DNA of 64,000 bases from Lachnospiraceae bacterium (GTDB lineage: Bacteria > Bacillota > Clostridia > Lachnospirales > Lachnospiraceae): the NCBI GenBank assembly GCA_017427415.1, contig JAFRSU010000065.1, forward strand, positions 1 to 64,000. Direction: 5' to 3'. Every line of letters starts with the position of its first letter. Position 1 is the first letter of the stretch. The notes below the pieces were generated by a model. The model was not told where the DNA came from and ran no database searches. It worked only from the letters and a program-made list of their open reading frames with translations. The position numbers were made by a program, and so were the translations under genes. Shown here in pieces: positions 35,254 to 44,629 of this stretch.

Positions 35254-35367
35254 ATGAGTGTTTCGGAAGTTTTCGAACTGGTTATCATGCTCTGCGCTAT
35301 TGCCAAGTTGTTTTATACAATTGGCAAGGATATTTCCAAGCGAAAGAGAAATGATAAACAGAACTAA
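35254..35367 (+). CDS. Small hydrophobic toxin-like peptide A (37 aa)
   Basis: The peptide is MSVSEVFELVIMLCAIAKLF followed by YTIGKD and a basic tail (ISKRKRNDKQN): one membrane helix and a positively charged end, as in type I toxins of the TxpA/BsrG or holin-like-toxin groups. GGAGG lies 6 bases before the ATG. A 70-nt leader has a hairpin (GGAGAAG/CTTCTC, 35218-35238) just before the ribosome site. An antisense RNA converges on its 3' end. It has a close copy at 40350-40469. Membrane toxicity is inference. Confidence 0.8.
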   Translation: MSVSEVFELVIMLCAIAKLFYTIGKDISKRKRNDKQN

Positions 35368-35385
35368 GCTAAAAAAGCACAAAAA

Positions 35386-35428
35386 AATAACCGCCCATAA
35401 GCTTGCCGGCTGAAAGGTTGCGGTTATT
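35386..35428. terminator. Bidirectional terminator of toxin locus A
   Basis: AATAACCGC (35386-35394) pairs with GCGGTTATT (35420-35428). U-tracts lie on both sides, strong on the minus strand, weaker on the plus strand (CTTTG). Confidence 0.85.
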
Positions 35429-35485
35429 CTTTGTAACCCGTAGTTAGGCAGCTGACCGTCGTTTTGACGGGCAACACCTTTTTGT
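35386..35485 (-). ncRNA. Antisense antitoxin RNA of locus A
   Basis: Transcription from the minus-strand promoter at 35492-35520 would begin near 35485, run through the CCGTC/GACGG hairpin and CAGCTGCC loop, and stop at the shared bidirectional stem AATAACCGC ... GCGGTTATT (35386-35428), followed on this strand by seven U. It overlaps the 3' end of the toxin message in the terminator region, as in TxpA/RatA and Fst-type loci. Confidence 0.78.
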
Positions 35486-35491
35486 ATCTTT

Positions 35492-35520
35492 ACTATACAT
35501 CTAAATAATAAAAAAGTCAA
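35492..35520 (-). promoter_or_regulatory. Promoter of antisense RNA A
   Basis: Minus-strand TTGACT (35515-35520), 17-bp spacer, TATAGT (35492-35497). Confidence 0.85.
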
Positions 35521-35541
35521 GATATTTCCGATCGTATGTTC

Positions 35542-37422
35542 TCATCTGCTTTTTGTTAAAGTAAATGTCTGGTTAAATCCGGGCACTGCAGGTGCACTGC
35601 CGTAAAGCATGGCATATAAGTTTCCGTAGCTGTTCTCATCCATGATCTTGCTGTCGGATATGTTCTTTATGTTCACTCCGCAGTAATTATCCTCAAACGA
35701 GTTATAATACGCCCTCATCTTTCCGGTAGCGGAAGTCAGCATAAGTTTTATGCCGTTTGAGCCCTCAGAGGCTCCCGCAAACGCCAGAAATGCCAGATAC
35801 ATCTGATTATACCTGTCGGCGGTACTCTGTTCTTCCGTGAAGGATATCGATACTGAACTGACAAATCCATTGCTTCCGGTAGTTACTTTATAATTATCAA
35901 GTATGTCCCCGGTATATCCGGTATACTTCATGATCTCCACGAGATTTTCCCTGAACTGTTCATATGTGATGTCGCCCTTGTTCTGCGGCAGCATGGCCTG
36001 CTTGGCTATGAACTCATCTCCCACATTTAACAAAATAACAGCGATAACGCAAAGTGCTATCCTTGTCTGCCTGTCATCATCCAGTTCTACGTCTATACCT
36101 CCATCCCAGGGCATGGTGTCGCTCATCCTGCACCTGAAATAAGAAACGCCTCGCTTATACAACGTAAATATCGGTATCATAAAGCCGAATCCATGCCATG
36201 CCAGCTTCAAAGCTCTCGTGTATGACTGCTTTATCTCAAGCTTTCCCTTGGTCTTCATGTCTCTGACCTTGATGCCCATGATCCATTTTCCGGGTGTAGT
36301 ACCTATGGTTGACAGCAAAAGCGGCTCGATCATCAGCTCAAACAGCCAGAATATGATCTCGCAATACATGAGCGTCTGTATGGAAAGACCTGTGTTAATC
36401 CTGAATCCGATTTTCAGTATTGCATTTCCGATCAAAGTCACTATAGTAGTATCCACTATCCTTGCTATAAAACGTCTTGCAGGATACGGACATGTTTTCT
36501 CGCCGTTATTTATACGCTCTCTCGGACCGATCTTTGTGGTATATGTCCCATATCCCGGTGACCAGCCGTGCCAGTTGCCCGAGCCCATATTGGAATCGCC
36601 GTACCCATGCGTGGTATACGGGCTCCAACGCTCGTTATGTGCATTCCCTGATGTCTGTGCTTCGCCGTCGGTTGTCCGGGTACTGTCGGATGTATCGTGT
36701 TCACTTCCTATAGCTTGTGCTCCATCCGAAGTGCCTGTCTCATCGCCCGTGACATGTACAGCATCTGAAGTATCTTTCTCATAACCTGTCGATTGTACAC
36801 CTGCTCTGTCAGCATTTTCTCCGGTACTATCATAACTTCCGGTCTTGCCTGCATCCGGTGAGTCGTCCGGTTTTCTTCCATTATATACATCAATGTCACG
36901 TTCGCGTTTTTCATCATTATCGAGACGTATCCCAGTCATGCTGCCGAACAATCCGCCAAACAGCCCGGTCTTACCCTGTTTTTTATCGTTCCCGAATGAT
37001 TTTCTTTCATCAAGCCTTCCGCTGTTTACATCATAGAAAGTACCGCCGGAAACCTTTAGTTCATTAATGTGCTGCAAAAACGGCACAGGATCGAGTTCAT
37101 CGATATTTGTGCATTCACGTCTGATATTTTGTATGACTATAGCCGCCTGAGTGTGGTTTTTCTCATCCGCCAGTATGTCATCCAGATATTTTTTAAGAGT
37201 ACTTTTAAGGTCAGCCTCTCCCTTTACCATGGAAAATGCCGCCTCATCAGGGATTCCTAGCATGCTGAACAGACAGCACTCTCTTATGACCTTGACTTCC
37301 TGTTCGTCAAAGTTGCCGAGCAGAGCTGCCGCTCCATGGCTCTTTAAGAGCCCTCTGTTTTCGATGTCCATCAGCTTGAAACTGCTTAATCCCAGTTCCT
37401 TAGCCAGTTCCCTGTATGTCAT
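35542..37422 (-). CDS. MerR-like HTH / RDD-family membrane protein
   Basis: The 626-residue protein begins with a MerR-like helix-turn-helix region (TYRELAKELGLSSFKLMDIENRGLL). A Ser/Thr/Asp-rich linker at about 190-280 has imperfect 14-residue units (TSDAVHVTGDETG, TSDGAQAIGSEHD). An RDD domain follows (from ARRFIARIVDTTIV near 322 to about 480) with several membrane helices and GTTPGKWIMGIKV. The C-terminal 150 residues after another helix look extracytoplasmic. RDD proteins have been linked to transport but most are uncharacterised. A DNA-binding head on an RDD protein is uncommon; it could equally be a non-DNA-binding helical domain. Confidence 0.7.
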   Translation of the reverse strand: MTYRELAKELGLSSFKLMDIENRGLLKSHGAAALLGNFDEQEVKVIRECCLFSMLGIPDEAAFSMVKGEADLKSTLKKYLDDILADEKNHTQAAIVIQNIRRECTNIDELDPVPFLQHINELKVSGGTFYDVNSGRLDERKSFGNDKKQGKTGLFGGLFGSMTGIRLDNDEKRERDIDVYNGRKPDDSPDAGKTGSYDSTGENADRAGVQSTGYEKDTSDAVHVTGDETGTSDGAQAIGSEHDTSDSTRTTDGEAQTSGNAHNERWSPYTTHGYGDSNMGSGNWHGWSPGYGTYTTKIGPRERINNGEKTCPYPARRFIARIVDTTIVTLIGNAILKIGFRINTGLSIQTLMYCEIIFWLFELMIEPLLLSTIGTTPGKWIMGIKVRDMKTKGKLEIKQSYTRALKLAWHGFGFMIPIFTLYKRGVSYFRCRMSDTMPWDGGIDVELDDDRQTRIALCVIAVILLNVGDEFIAKQAMLPQNKGDITYEQFRENLVEIMKYTGYTGDILDNYKVTTGSNGFVSSVSISFTEEQSTADRYNQMYLAFLAFAGASEGSNGIKLMLTSATGKMRAYYNSFEDNYCGVNIKNISDSKIMDENSYGNLYAMLYGSAPAVPGFNQTFTLTKSR

Positions 37423-37474
37423 ATTTCTCCCGGATATAAATAAAATTCTGTTTCCTTCTGTTCTATTGGCATTC

Positions 37475-38404
37475 TTATAATTTCAATTTTGCGAGCAGGC
37501 TTCCGAGTCCTGTGGAAGGTGAATCTCCGTCGCTGTACTCTGTCGGCTCGTCTAACGCTTCTTCAACTGTCTCGGTCTCGTCCTTTTCCTGTACTGCTAT
37601 GATGGAAAGTGACAGCTTGCCGTCCTTCACATCTATAACCTTTACGGTCACCTCTTCGCCTTCCTTAAGTACCTCTGCAGGCGATTTTATCTTCTTAAAT
37701 GCGATCTGTGAGATGTGTACCAGCCCTGTGATACCGTCCCCTATATCCACAAATGCTCCGAAAGGCATAAGTTTTTCTACTTTTCCTGTCACTACCGTGC
37801 CCTTCTGCACCTTTGATACCTTAAGGTTTTTCTCGGCTTCGGCTTTTTCCAGAAGCACGGATTTTGCGGAAAGTATTACCTTCTTGTCCTCGCGGTTCAC
37901 CTCGGTTACCCTGCACTCCAGGGTTTTTCCTACGAACTCCGATGTATCCTCGGTATAGGTAAGTGCCAGCTGTGATGCGGGTATAAATGCCCTGATGCCG
38001 TAGATGTAGGCTACCGCTCCTGCCTTTACCGCCTCATTTATCTTGACTTTTTCGATGGTGCCGTCGGCTTTAGCCTTTATCAGCTTGTCCCATGAAAGCA
38101 TATCGTCAGCTTCCTTCATAGAAAGCTTTATTACCCCGTCCCTGGTTTCACCGAGCACCACGCAGCTTACCTTGTCACCCACATGGATATCCGCCTTTAT
38201 GGAAAATGCGGGGTTGTTGCTGAGTTCTTCTATCGATATGATGCCCTCCGAATATGAATTGAGGTCCACCGTCACTTCCTTATCCGACACTCCGCATACA
38301 GTGCCATACACCACGTCTCCGGGATTTATCTTCTTGAAGCTGTGCTCCAGCTCCGCCTTAAAATCGTCCATTGAAGGAATGCCTTCATAACTTGTTTCTT
38401 CCAT
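37475..38404 (-). CDS. S1-domain RNA-binding protein (S1-like)
   Basis: The 309-residue protein has three S1 OB-fold modules, at about 28-100 (GDVVYGTVCGVSDKEVTVDL), 115-180 and 195-265 (GTVVTGKVEKLMPFGAFVDI). The last one, with GAFVDIGDGITGLVHISQI, is most canonical. I start at the ATG at 38404 after AAGGAG. Low-GC Gram-positive S1-like proteins of this size (YpfD/RpsA type) bind mRNA, and some sit on ribosomes. It is likely monocistronic; a repeat-like hairpin lies just upstream. Confidence 0.87.
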   Translation of the reverse strand: MEETSYEGIPSMDDFKAELEHSFKKINPGDVVYGTVCGVSDKEVTVDLNSYSEGIISIEELSNNPAFSIKADIHVGDKVSCVVLGETRDGVIKLSMKEADDMLSWDKLIKAKADGTIEKVKINEAVKAGAVAYIYGIRAFIPASQLALTYTEDTSEFVGKTLECRVTEVNREDKKVILSAKSVLLEKAEAEKNLKVSKVQKGTVVTGKVEKLMPFGAFVDIGDGITGLVHISQIAFKKIKSPAEVLKEGEEVTVKVIDVKDGKLSLSIIAVQEKDETETVEEALDEPTEYSDGDSPSTGLGSLLAKLKL

Positions 38405-38424
38405 TTTCGTCTCCTTTTCCATAA

Positions 38425-38477
38425 GGGGGCTGACCCCTTTAGGATGCTAAAGCGTTAAAGGAGTCAGACTCCTCTAA
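38425..38477. repeat. Imperfect inverted element with GGGGCTGACCCC core
   Basis: GGGGGCTGACCCCTTTA faces TAAAGGAGTCAGACTCC around AGGATGCTAAAGCG. A fragment of the same type is at 34547-34562 (GGGGTCAGGTACCATT). Confidence 0.65.
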
Positions 38478-38555
38478 GTAATACACCCTTAATATTATAG
38501 TATACCCTTTTTTTAATAAAAATGCAATTAATTTAAAAACCTCTTTAAAATCTGC

Positions 38556-38583
38556 TTGACTTTTTATTAATTAGCACTATAAT
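38556..38583 (+). promoter_or_regulatory. Promoter of the PII-like/antiporter operon
   Basis: TTGACT (38556-38561), 16-bp spacer, TATAAT (38578-38583). Confidence 0.8.
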
Positions 38584-38655
38584 GCGATTTTAAAGAACAT
38601 TCACAAAATACTGAAATATCGTATTTTCAGCACGATAAAAAGGAAGGGGACGGCT

Positions 38656-38991
38656 ATGCAATTATTGGTTGTGATACTTAAAAACGAGAAACTTTTGGAC
38701 GAGATATTGAAGAAACTTGCTGATGAAGGCGTAAAGGGCGGCACCATTCTCTCAGGAAAAGGCATGGGAGAAGAGCTTATGAATATGGAAGATGTCCCCA
38801 TGTTCGCCACACTGCGCCGTCTCATGAAGGACGAAGACCGCGAAGCCGTGCATGTGGCATTGTTCGTCATCAGGGACGAGCAGGTCGTAGAAGCCCGTGA
38901 AACCGTAAAACAGATGGTCAACTTAAAAGAGCCCAACACCGGTATCATGTTTGTCGTACCTATCACTTATGTGGAAGGACTCGGGAAATAA
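38656..38991 (+). CDS. PII-like signalling protein next to an antiporter
   Basis: The 111-residue protein has the length and secondary-structure order of a PII-family trimer subunit: a beta strand MQLLVVILKN, helix LLDEILKKLADEGVKG, strand GGTILSGKG, an insert, and C-terminal strands (GIMFVVPITYVEG). The Tyr51-type uridylylation site of GlnB is absent, so it belongs to the wider PII-like group. The next gene, 39 bp downstream, codes for a cation/proton antiporter, suggesting it gates that transporter as GlnK does AmtB. The ligand is unknown. AAGGGG precedes the ATG. Confidence 0.75.
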   Translation: MQLLVVILKNEKLLDEILKKLADEGVKGGTILSGKGMGEELMNMEDVPMFATLRRLMKDEDREAVHVALFVIRDEQVVEARETVKQMVNLKEPNTGIMFVVPITYVEGLGK

Positions 38992-39030
38992 AAAACATCA
39001 TAGAAAGAGAGAGAATAATCTTAGATCATC

Positions 39031-40200
39031 ATGGAACTTAACATTCTGATATATATATCCATAGCACTTGCTTTCGCGCTGCTTTCAAGCAAGCTCATGA
39101 AAGCCGTAAAGATGCCCAATGTCACGGGGTATCTGCTCGTAGGTCTGCTTGTCGGGCCTTATGTCCTTAACATCATCCCAAAGGAGACCGTGGACAGCCT
39201 AGGTATCATACCCGACGTCGCACTCGGCTTTATAGCCTTCTCCATCGGCTCTGAATTCAGGTTCAGTTACCTTAAAAAAGTCGGCAAGGCTCCCATCATC
39301 ATAGCATGTCTTGAATCCCTCGGTGCCGTACTGGTAGTGGATTTTGCACTGATCGTCACAGGAAACGATGTCGCTTTTTCTCTGTGTCTCGGTGCCATCG
39401 CCGCAGCTACTGCTCCCGCTGCTACTCTGATGGTAGTAAAACAATATAAAGCACACGGTCCTGTGACCGAAACCCTACTGCCGGTAGTAGCTCTTGATGA
39501 TGCCACAGCACTTATGTGCTTCGGTATCTCTGTAGCCATCGCCAAAACTATAGAAGGCGGTGCCGGCGACAGCATAATCATGACCATATTAAAACCTTTG
39601 CTCGAGATCATCGCAGCACTTGCCATAGGTATCATCTTAGGTGTGCTCTTCCGTTTTGCCGTAAAATGGTTTACCGGACGCGGGAACAGACTCGCCATCA
39701 CATATGCTCTTGTATTTGCCTGCATAGGTCTCGGCGAAATGCTGGATATCTCCTCACTGCTCGCATGTATGGCACTCGGTGCTACTCTTGCCAACACATC
39801 CAATTTCGCCGATGTGGTATTCGAGCAGACGGACCGTATGACACCGCCCGTATTTATGATGTTCTTCTTCCTTTCGGGTGCTGCACTTGATATCTCCATC
39901 ATCCCTTCGGTAGGCGTCATCGGCATCATATATATAATATTCAGAATCTTAGGGAAAATGCTCGGTTCCTTCGCCGGTGCGGTGATCTCAAAAACCGACA
40001 AGAATGTAAAGAAATACCTGGGCTTCACGCTCATACCCCAGGCCGGCGTAGCCATCGGTCTTGCTACCACCGCCATGTCGATCGTACCCGATTACGGTCC
40101 CCGGATCCGTACCATCATTCTCTGCGGCACCGTTATCTACGAACTTACCGGTCCCGTGATAACTAAGTTAGCGTTGAAGAAAGCTGGGGAAATCACATAA
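39031..40200 (+). CDS. CPA2-type cation/proton antiporter
   Basis: The 389-residue membrane protein has about 12 helices and fits the Na+/H+ exchanger (KefB/GerN-like) family; PNVTGYLLVGLLVGPYVL near 29-46 is the conserved helix-2 region, and LDDATALMCFG the ion-binding Asp-Asp segment. There is no C-terminal RCK (TrkA) domain, so regulation may come from the preceding PII-like protein in the same operon. No good ribosome site is seen near the ATG at 39031; AGAGAGAG is 17 bases upstream. Transported ion (Na+ or K+) cannot be told. Confidence 0.88.
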   Translation: MELNILIYISIALAFALLSSKLMKAVKMPNVTGYLLVGLLVGPYVLNIIPKETVDSLGIIPDVALGFIAFSIGSEFRFSYLKKVGKAPIIIACLESLGAVLVVDFALIVTGNDVAFSLCLGAIAAATAPAATLMVVKQYKAHGPVTETLLPVVALDDATALMCFGISVAIAKTIEGGAGDSIIMTILKPLLEIIAALAIGIILGVLFRFAVKWFTGRGNRLAITYALVFACIGLGEMLDISSLLACMALGATLANTSNFADVVFEQTDRMTPPVFMMFFFLSGAALDISIIPSVGVIGIIYIIFRILGKMLGSFAGAVISKTDKNVKKYLGFTLIPQAGVAIGLATTAMSIVPDYGPRIRTIILCGTVIYELTGPVITKLALKKAGEIT

Positions 40201-40240
40201 TTTCCCCAGCTTGAAAACATACATATTTTCTATATTTCTA

Positions 40241-40269
40241 TTGACTTCCGAACATTTGTTTGCTATAAT
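40241..40269 (+). promoter_or_regulatory. Promoter of toxin locus B
   Basis: TTGACT (40241-40246), 17-bp spacer, TATAAT (40264-40269). Flanks resemble locus A (TTTGTTTGCTATAATA). Confidence 0.9.
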
Positions 40270-40349
40270 AATTATGGTGCTACCAGACGTATGGCGGTCA
40301 GCAGCCTGCACCGGAGAAGTGTCAGGGCTTCTCAGGAAGGAGGTATGCT

Positions 40350-40469
40350 GTGAGTGTTTCAGAAGCATTTCAATTTATTATCATGCTTTGCGCAGTCGCA
40401 ATGTTATTTTATACAATTGGCAAGGACATACATAAACAAAAGAAATCCAATTCAGACACAAAAAAATAA
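40350..40469 (+). CDS. Small hydrophobic toxin-like peptide B (39 aa)
   Basis: Starting from GTG, the peptide reads SVSEAFQFIIMLCAVAMLF, then YTIGKD and a basic tail ending SNSDTKK. It is aligned without gaps to peptide A over its first 27 residues. GGAGG lies 7 bases upstream; the ATG in between is followed at once by a stop in its frame. The leader has the same GGAGAAG/CTTCTC hairpin. The stop codon TAA lies inside the terminator stem. Role as a membrane-acting type I toxin is inferred. Confidence 0.78.
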   Translation: MSVSEAFQFIIMLCAVAMLFYTIGKDIHKQKKSNSDTKK

Positions 40470-40513
40470 CCGCCACTCAGTCAGCCAAAACTTTGTGTAA
40501 GCGGTTATTTTTT
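40462..40513. terminator. Bidirectional terminator of toxin locus B
   Basis: AAAAATAACCGC (40462-40473) pairs with GCGGTTATTTTTT (40501-40513), with U-tracts in both directions. Confidence 0.88.
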
Positions 40514-40566
40514 ATCGTAACTCATTGTTAGGTTGCTGACCGTCGTTCAACGGTAGCACTCTTTGT
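40462..40566 (-). ncRNA. Antisense antitoxin RNA of locus B
   Basis: Predicted from a minus-strand promoter (40573-40601) to the bidirectional stem at 40462-40513. It keeps the CCGT/ACGG hairpin, the ACGGTCAGCAACCTAAC loop segment and the GAGTTAC stretch of the other two copies, with base changes in the hairpin that keep pairing. Confidence 0.75.
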
Positions 40567-40572
40567 ATATTT

Positions 40573-40601
40573 AGATTAGCACTAATACCTTAAAAAGTCA
40601 A
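40573..40601 (-). promoter_or_regulatory. Promoter of antisense RNA B
   Basis: Minus-strand TTGACT (40596-40601), 17-bp spacer, TAATCT (40573-40578). Confidence 0.75.
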
Positions 40602-40642
40602 GACATTTGTTCGATTTTTCAACAAGTTCAAGTTTCAGATGT

Positions 40643-41335
40643 TCAGGTTATTCTTTTTGTGACACTTAATACTGTCAGCACTTCACCCGTCACCTTAAAT
40701 TTCACTTCATATCCTGCATATGACATACCATACACTCTGTCCGGATCGTTTTGGTAATGCGGCCTGGGATCATTTGAAAGTATTTTCTCCAAGTTTATTT
40801 TTGTGTTCTTAGGAATATCATTATTGTCCCAATTCCACTCCACCTTTAGGGTCTTATATTCCATATTATCGGTAAATCCGCCCTTGGCCCCGGGGATAGA
40901 GTCCGCATAAGGAATATATGGCTTTATGTCATATATCGGAGTCCCATCAACCATATCGGCACCTTTTACATATATTACAGGTCCTTCCGGAGTATCCTGC
41001 TCGACATGGTCTATTTTCACAACGGACAGTCCAAGCGGGTTGGGTCTGAAAGGTGAGCGTGTGGCAAAAACCCCTATTCTCTTATTACCGCCAAGTCTGG
41101 GAGGGCGTACGGTAGGAGAAAACTTACTGCTTCCGTCATCTGCCAGATTCTTGGAAAACTCCCATATGAGCCATATATGTGAAAACTCCTCAAGTCCCCT
41201 TATCATGTCAGGATTTCTGTATTCGGGCTCAAACACAATCCTCCCCTTAAGCTCCTCTACCACACCGGGCTGACGCGGTATCCCGAACTTTTCAGGGAAA
41301 TCGGTTCTTATATGTGCTATCGGCGTAATCCTCAT
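40643..41335 (-). CDS. trmO: tRNA (N6-threonylcarbamoyladenosine37-N6)-methyltransferase
   Basis: The protein of about 230 residues belongs to the TsaA/TrmO beta-barrel family that methylates t6A37 of tRNA-Thr with SAM. Motifs: PIAHIRTDFPEKFGIPRQPG at the start, EEFSHIWLIWEFS, and the highly conserved KRIGVFATRSPFRPNPLGLS, then DGTPIYDIKPYIPYAD. I place the start at 41335 (MRITPIAHI); the ATG at 41359 overlaps the AAGGAG sequence. The next gene on the strand, trpS, lies upstream beyond a hairpin. Confidence 0.93.
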   Translation of the reverse strand: MRITPIAHIRTDFPEKFGIPRQPGVVEELKGRIVFEPEYRNPDMIRGLEEFSHIWLIWEFSKNLADDGSSKFSPTVRPPRLGGNKRIGVFATRSPFRPNPLGLSVVKIDHVEQDTPEGPVIYVKGADMVDGTPIYDIKPYIPYADSIPGAKGGFTDNMEYKTLKVEWNWDNNDIPKNTKINLEKILSNDPRPHYQNDPDRVYGMSYAGYEVKFKVTGEVLTVLSVTKRIT

Positions 41336-41368
41336 TTTGGCCCTTTCTCCTTCTGTCATAATATGTAA

Positions 41369-41404
41369 ACAGGGACGGGTCGTTTTGACATACCCGTCCC
41401 CTGT
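41369..41404 (-). terminator. Hairpin between trpS and trmO
   Basis: ACAGGGACGGGT pairs with ACCCGTCCCCTGT around a 12-nt loop, 6 bp past the trpS stop. The conserved GTCCC text relates it to the family 3 hairpins. Confidence 0.75.
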
Positions 41405-41410
41405 AATACA

Positions 41411-42499
<1,089 letters not shown>

Positions 42500-42515
42500 T
42501 TTCCTCTATATCCTT

Positions 42516-44426
42516 TCATTTAATCATTACCTGTTCAATCTGTATCGCATTATCCTCTTCCGTATCCGAGATATACTTCCTGTAGATATCGTAGTAGATA
42601 TCCGTACGTCCCTCGTCCGTGATATATGAAATACTGTCGCAGGTCTCCTGGTCATTCTTTATGATATTGACGATTTCCTGATTATATCGCATCTTCTCGT
42701 CATTTTCAAGCTCATCCGCAAGCGCCGGCAGCCAGGTCTTGCTCTTCGTATAGTTTCTGCCCAGCGTATCGGTAGCCGCATCTATACAGTCTGCGATAGT
42801 AATGATATCCACCATTACCTTCATCCTGTCACCGACGCTGCTGAAGTATTCGGGATAACCCGATTTTCCGTCAAAACTCTTGTGATGCCCTTCTATCACC
42901 GAATTGTATTTCTCGGCAAGCTTGGTACCTGCAAGAAGTTCGGCACCGAAGGTCGGATGCTGTCTTATCAGGAAAAACTCTTCATCTGTCAGCTTTCTCG
43001 TCTGCTGGTTGATGATATCCGAAATATACGCTTTACCGATATCATGCAGGTGTGCACAACGGTCGATGTAGTTGACCAGATACTGTCTTCTGTTACGCAC
43101 CAGATGCACATCCCTAGTACCAAGCAGCTCAAAAAACATATCCGGAGTCTTGTCTATCAGTGCATTCATAATGATACTGGCGATCTTGCCGACCATCATG
43201 GAATGTATCAGTGTCATGGAATTACGGTTCAGGATAACCTCCTGAATGTATTCCAGCGACTCCTCCTCATCATATGCGGTTCTCAGCATCAGGCGGACCG
43301 TGCGGCAGAGGTCGTCATTTATGTAGCCGTTACTTGCAAGGTGCGGCATGGATGTATATATCTTCCTGAATTCTCCGGCCATCTCGTAGAACAGTTCTTC
43401 CCTGTTCTCTAATGTAACATTCGGAAATGAAAGTGCTCTGAAGCACTCCTGCATACACGTGATCTTTTTCTGATAGGTGTCATCCGTCGTATGCGAATTG
43501 AGCACGGCATGATAATCTATCTCGACATCGTTTTCCCTGTAATATCTGAACAACAGTGTTACCGCCGTATCGGGTCTGAAATTCCCGGCATACATATTGC
43601 ACCAGACGTATGTAACGGCATTGACCGCCGTCTGTTTGTTCAGGTTTTCCCTTGTGATGCCGTCGGGGAGCAGCTCCAGCACTACATATTCCAGTATTGC
43701 CCTGTCAGGCTTCGAATCAGACCTCACTAAAGACCACATCAGGGCCTCTTTGGTACGCTTGAGGAAATCATCGAAATCAACCTTATCCTCGTCTAACGCA
43801 CGTACATCCTGCCTCTGCAGAAACTTCTTAAAATTCTCGTACATGACGATACGCTCGATGCGCTCGCCGTTATTCTTCAGATCCTTATCCTCGATACTGT
43901 AATAGGTAGAAAGCAGTATCCTCTGCCTCGTCTCCCAGTCGGGCATATCACAGTATTTATCGCTCATGCTCGCAACCGTCTCGAAGCAGTCGCGTGCTTT
44001 TTCTATCGAAATGTCATTTGACTTGTCATTGTATGTGAGTCCGAGCATATATGTGGTAAAAAGCCACTTGTCTTCTACTCCCCTGCTCTTGTAAAACTCC
44101 TGAAGTTTAAGCAGCATCTCGGTGGTGAGCAGCGAATCGTTTTCCGAGTCTAAAGTCATGGAATAGATGTTGATAAAAAATTCATCCGCAGTTTCCATAT
44201 CAAGCTTTTTGCCTTCACGTACAAATGGATATATAAGTTTGCCCAGGCGTTCCTCATTATATGCATAAGTATTTCTCAAAAACTCCGATTTTTCCGCAAG
44301 CTTTTCCACCCAGCTGCTCCTGTCGGAGGCTTTGACAAGTCCTGCCTCTATATCACGGGACCTGTTCTGGTTCCTACGGTATTGGTTGTAAAATTCCGTG
44401 ATCAGTCCGCTTTCTATAACTGCCAT
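42516..44426 (-). CDS. HD-GYP domain protein
   Basis: The 636-residue protein (start at 44426 after AAAGGAGG) has an uncharacterised helical N-terminal part of about 370 residues, without membrane helices, followed by an HD-GYP domain: HDIGK near 461, the metal site histidines in RQHPTFGAELL and EGHHKSFDGKSGYP near 508-521. HD-GYP enzymes hydrolyse cyclic di-GMP. The GYP signature is present as SGYP. It would be the third cyclic-di-GMP-related protein of the window. Co-transcribed with trpS. Confidence 0.85.
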   Translation of the reverse strand: MAVIESGLITEFYNQYRRNQNRSRDIEAGLVKASDRSSWVEKLAEKSEFLRNTYAYNEERLGKLIYPFVREGKKLDMETADEFFINIYSMTLDSENDSLLTTEMLLKLQEFYKSRGVEDKWLFTTYMLGLTYNDKSNDISIEKARDCFETVASMSDKYCDMPDWETRQRILLSTYYSIEDKDLKNNGERIERIVMYENFKKFLQRQDVRALDEDKVDFDDFLKRTKEALMWSLVRSDSKPDRAILEYVVLELLPDGITRENLNKQTAVNAVTYVWCNMYAGNFRPDTAVTLLFRYYRENDVEIDYHAVLNSHTTDDTYQKKITCMQECFRALSFPNVTLENREELFYEMAGEFRKIYTSMPHLASNGYINDDLCRTVRLMLRTAYDEEESLEYIQEVILNRNSMTLIHSMMVGKIASIIMNALIDKTPDMFFELLGTRDVHLVRNRRQYLVNYIDRCAHLHDIGKAYISDIINQQTRKLTDEEFFLIRQHPTFGAELLAGTKLAEKYNSVIEGHHKSFDGKSGYPEYFSSVGDRMKVMVDIITIADCIDAATDTLGRNYTKSKTWLPALADELENDEKMRYNQEIVNIIKNDQETCDSISYITDEGRTDIYYDIYRKYISDTEEDNAIQIEQVMIK

Positions 44427-44629
44427 CCCAGGTCCTCCTTTCACACTCATCCAATATTCTATGATACCATATTTTTTTACTCCACACAAGGAAATTTTAC
44501 AGGCAGACTTTTAAAATATCTTATTAAAATATCTTGCAAAAAGAATGAACCTATATTATAATTTTTAAAAGCGGTATGGGGCCGCCTAATGCAATTGAAA
44601 GGAACCGTAATACGGTATTGGTGGTTTTT

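Noticed and set aside
40211..40435. 74-residue plus-strand frame over locus B
   Set aside because: It crosses the promoter and leader in another frame; the GTG-started peptide at 40350 is supported by the copy at locus A.
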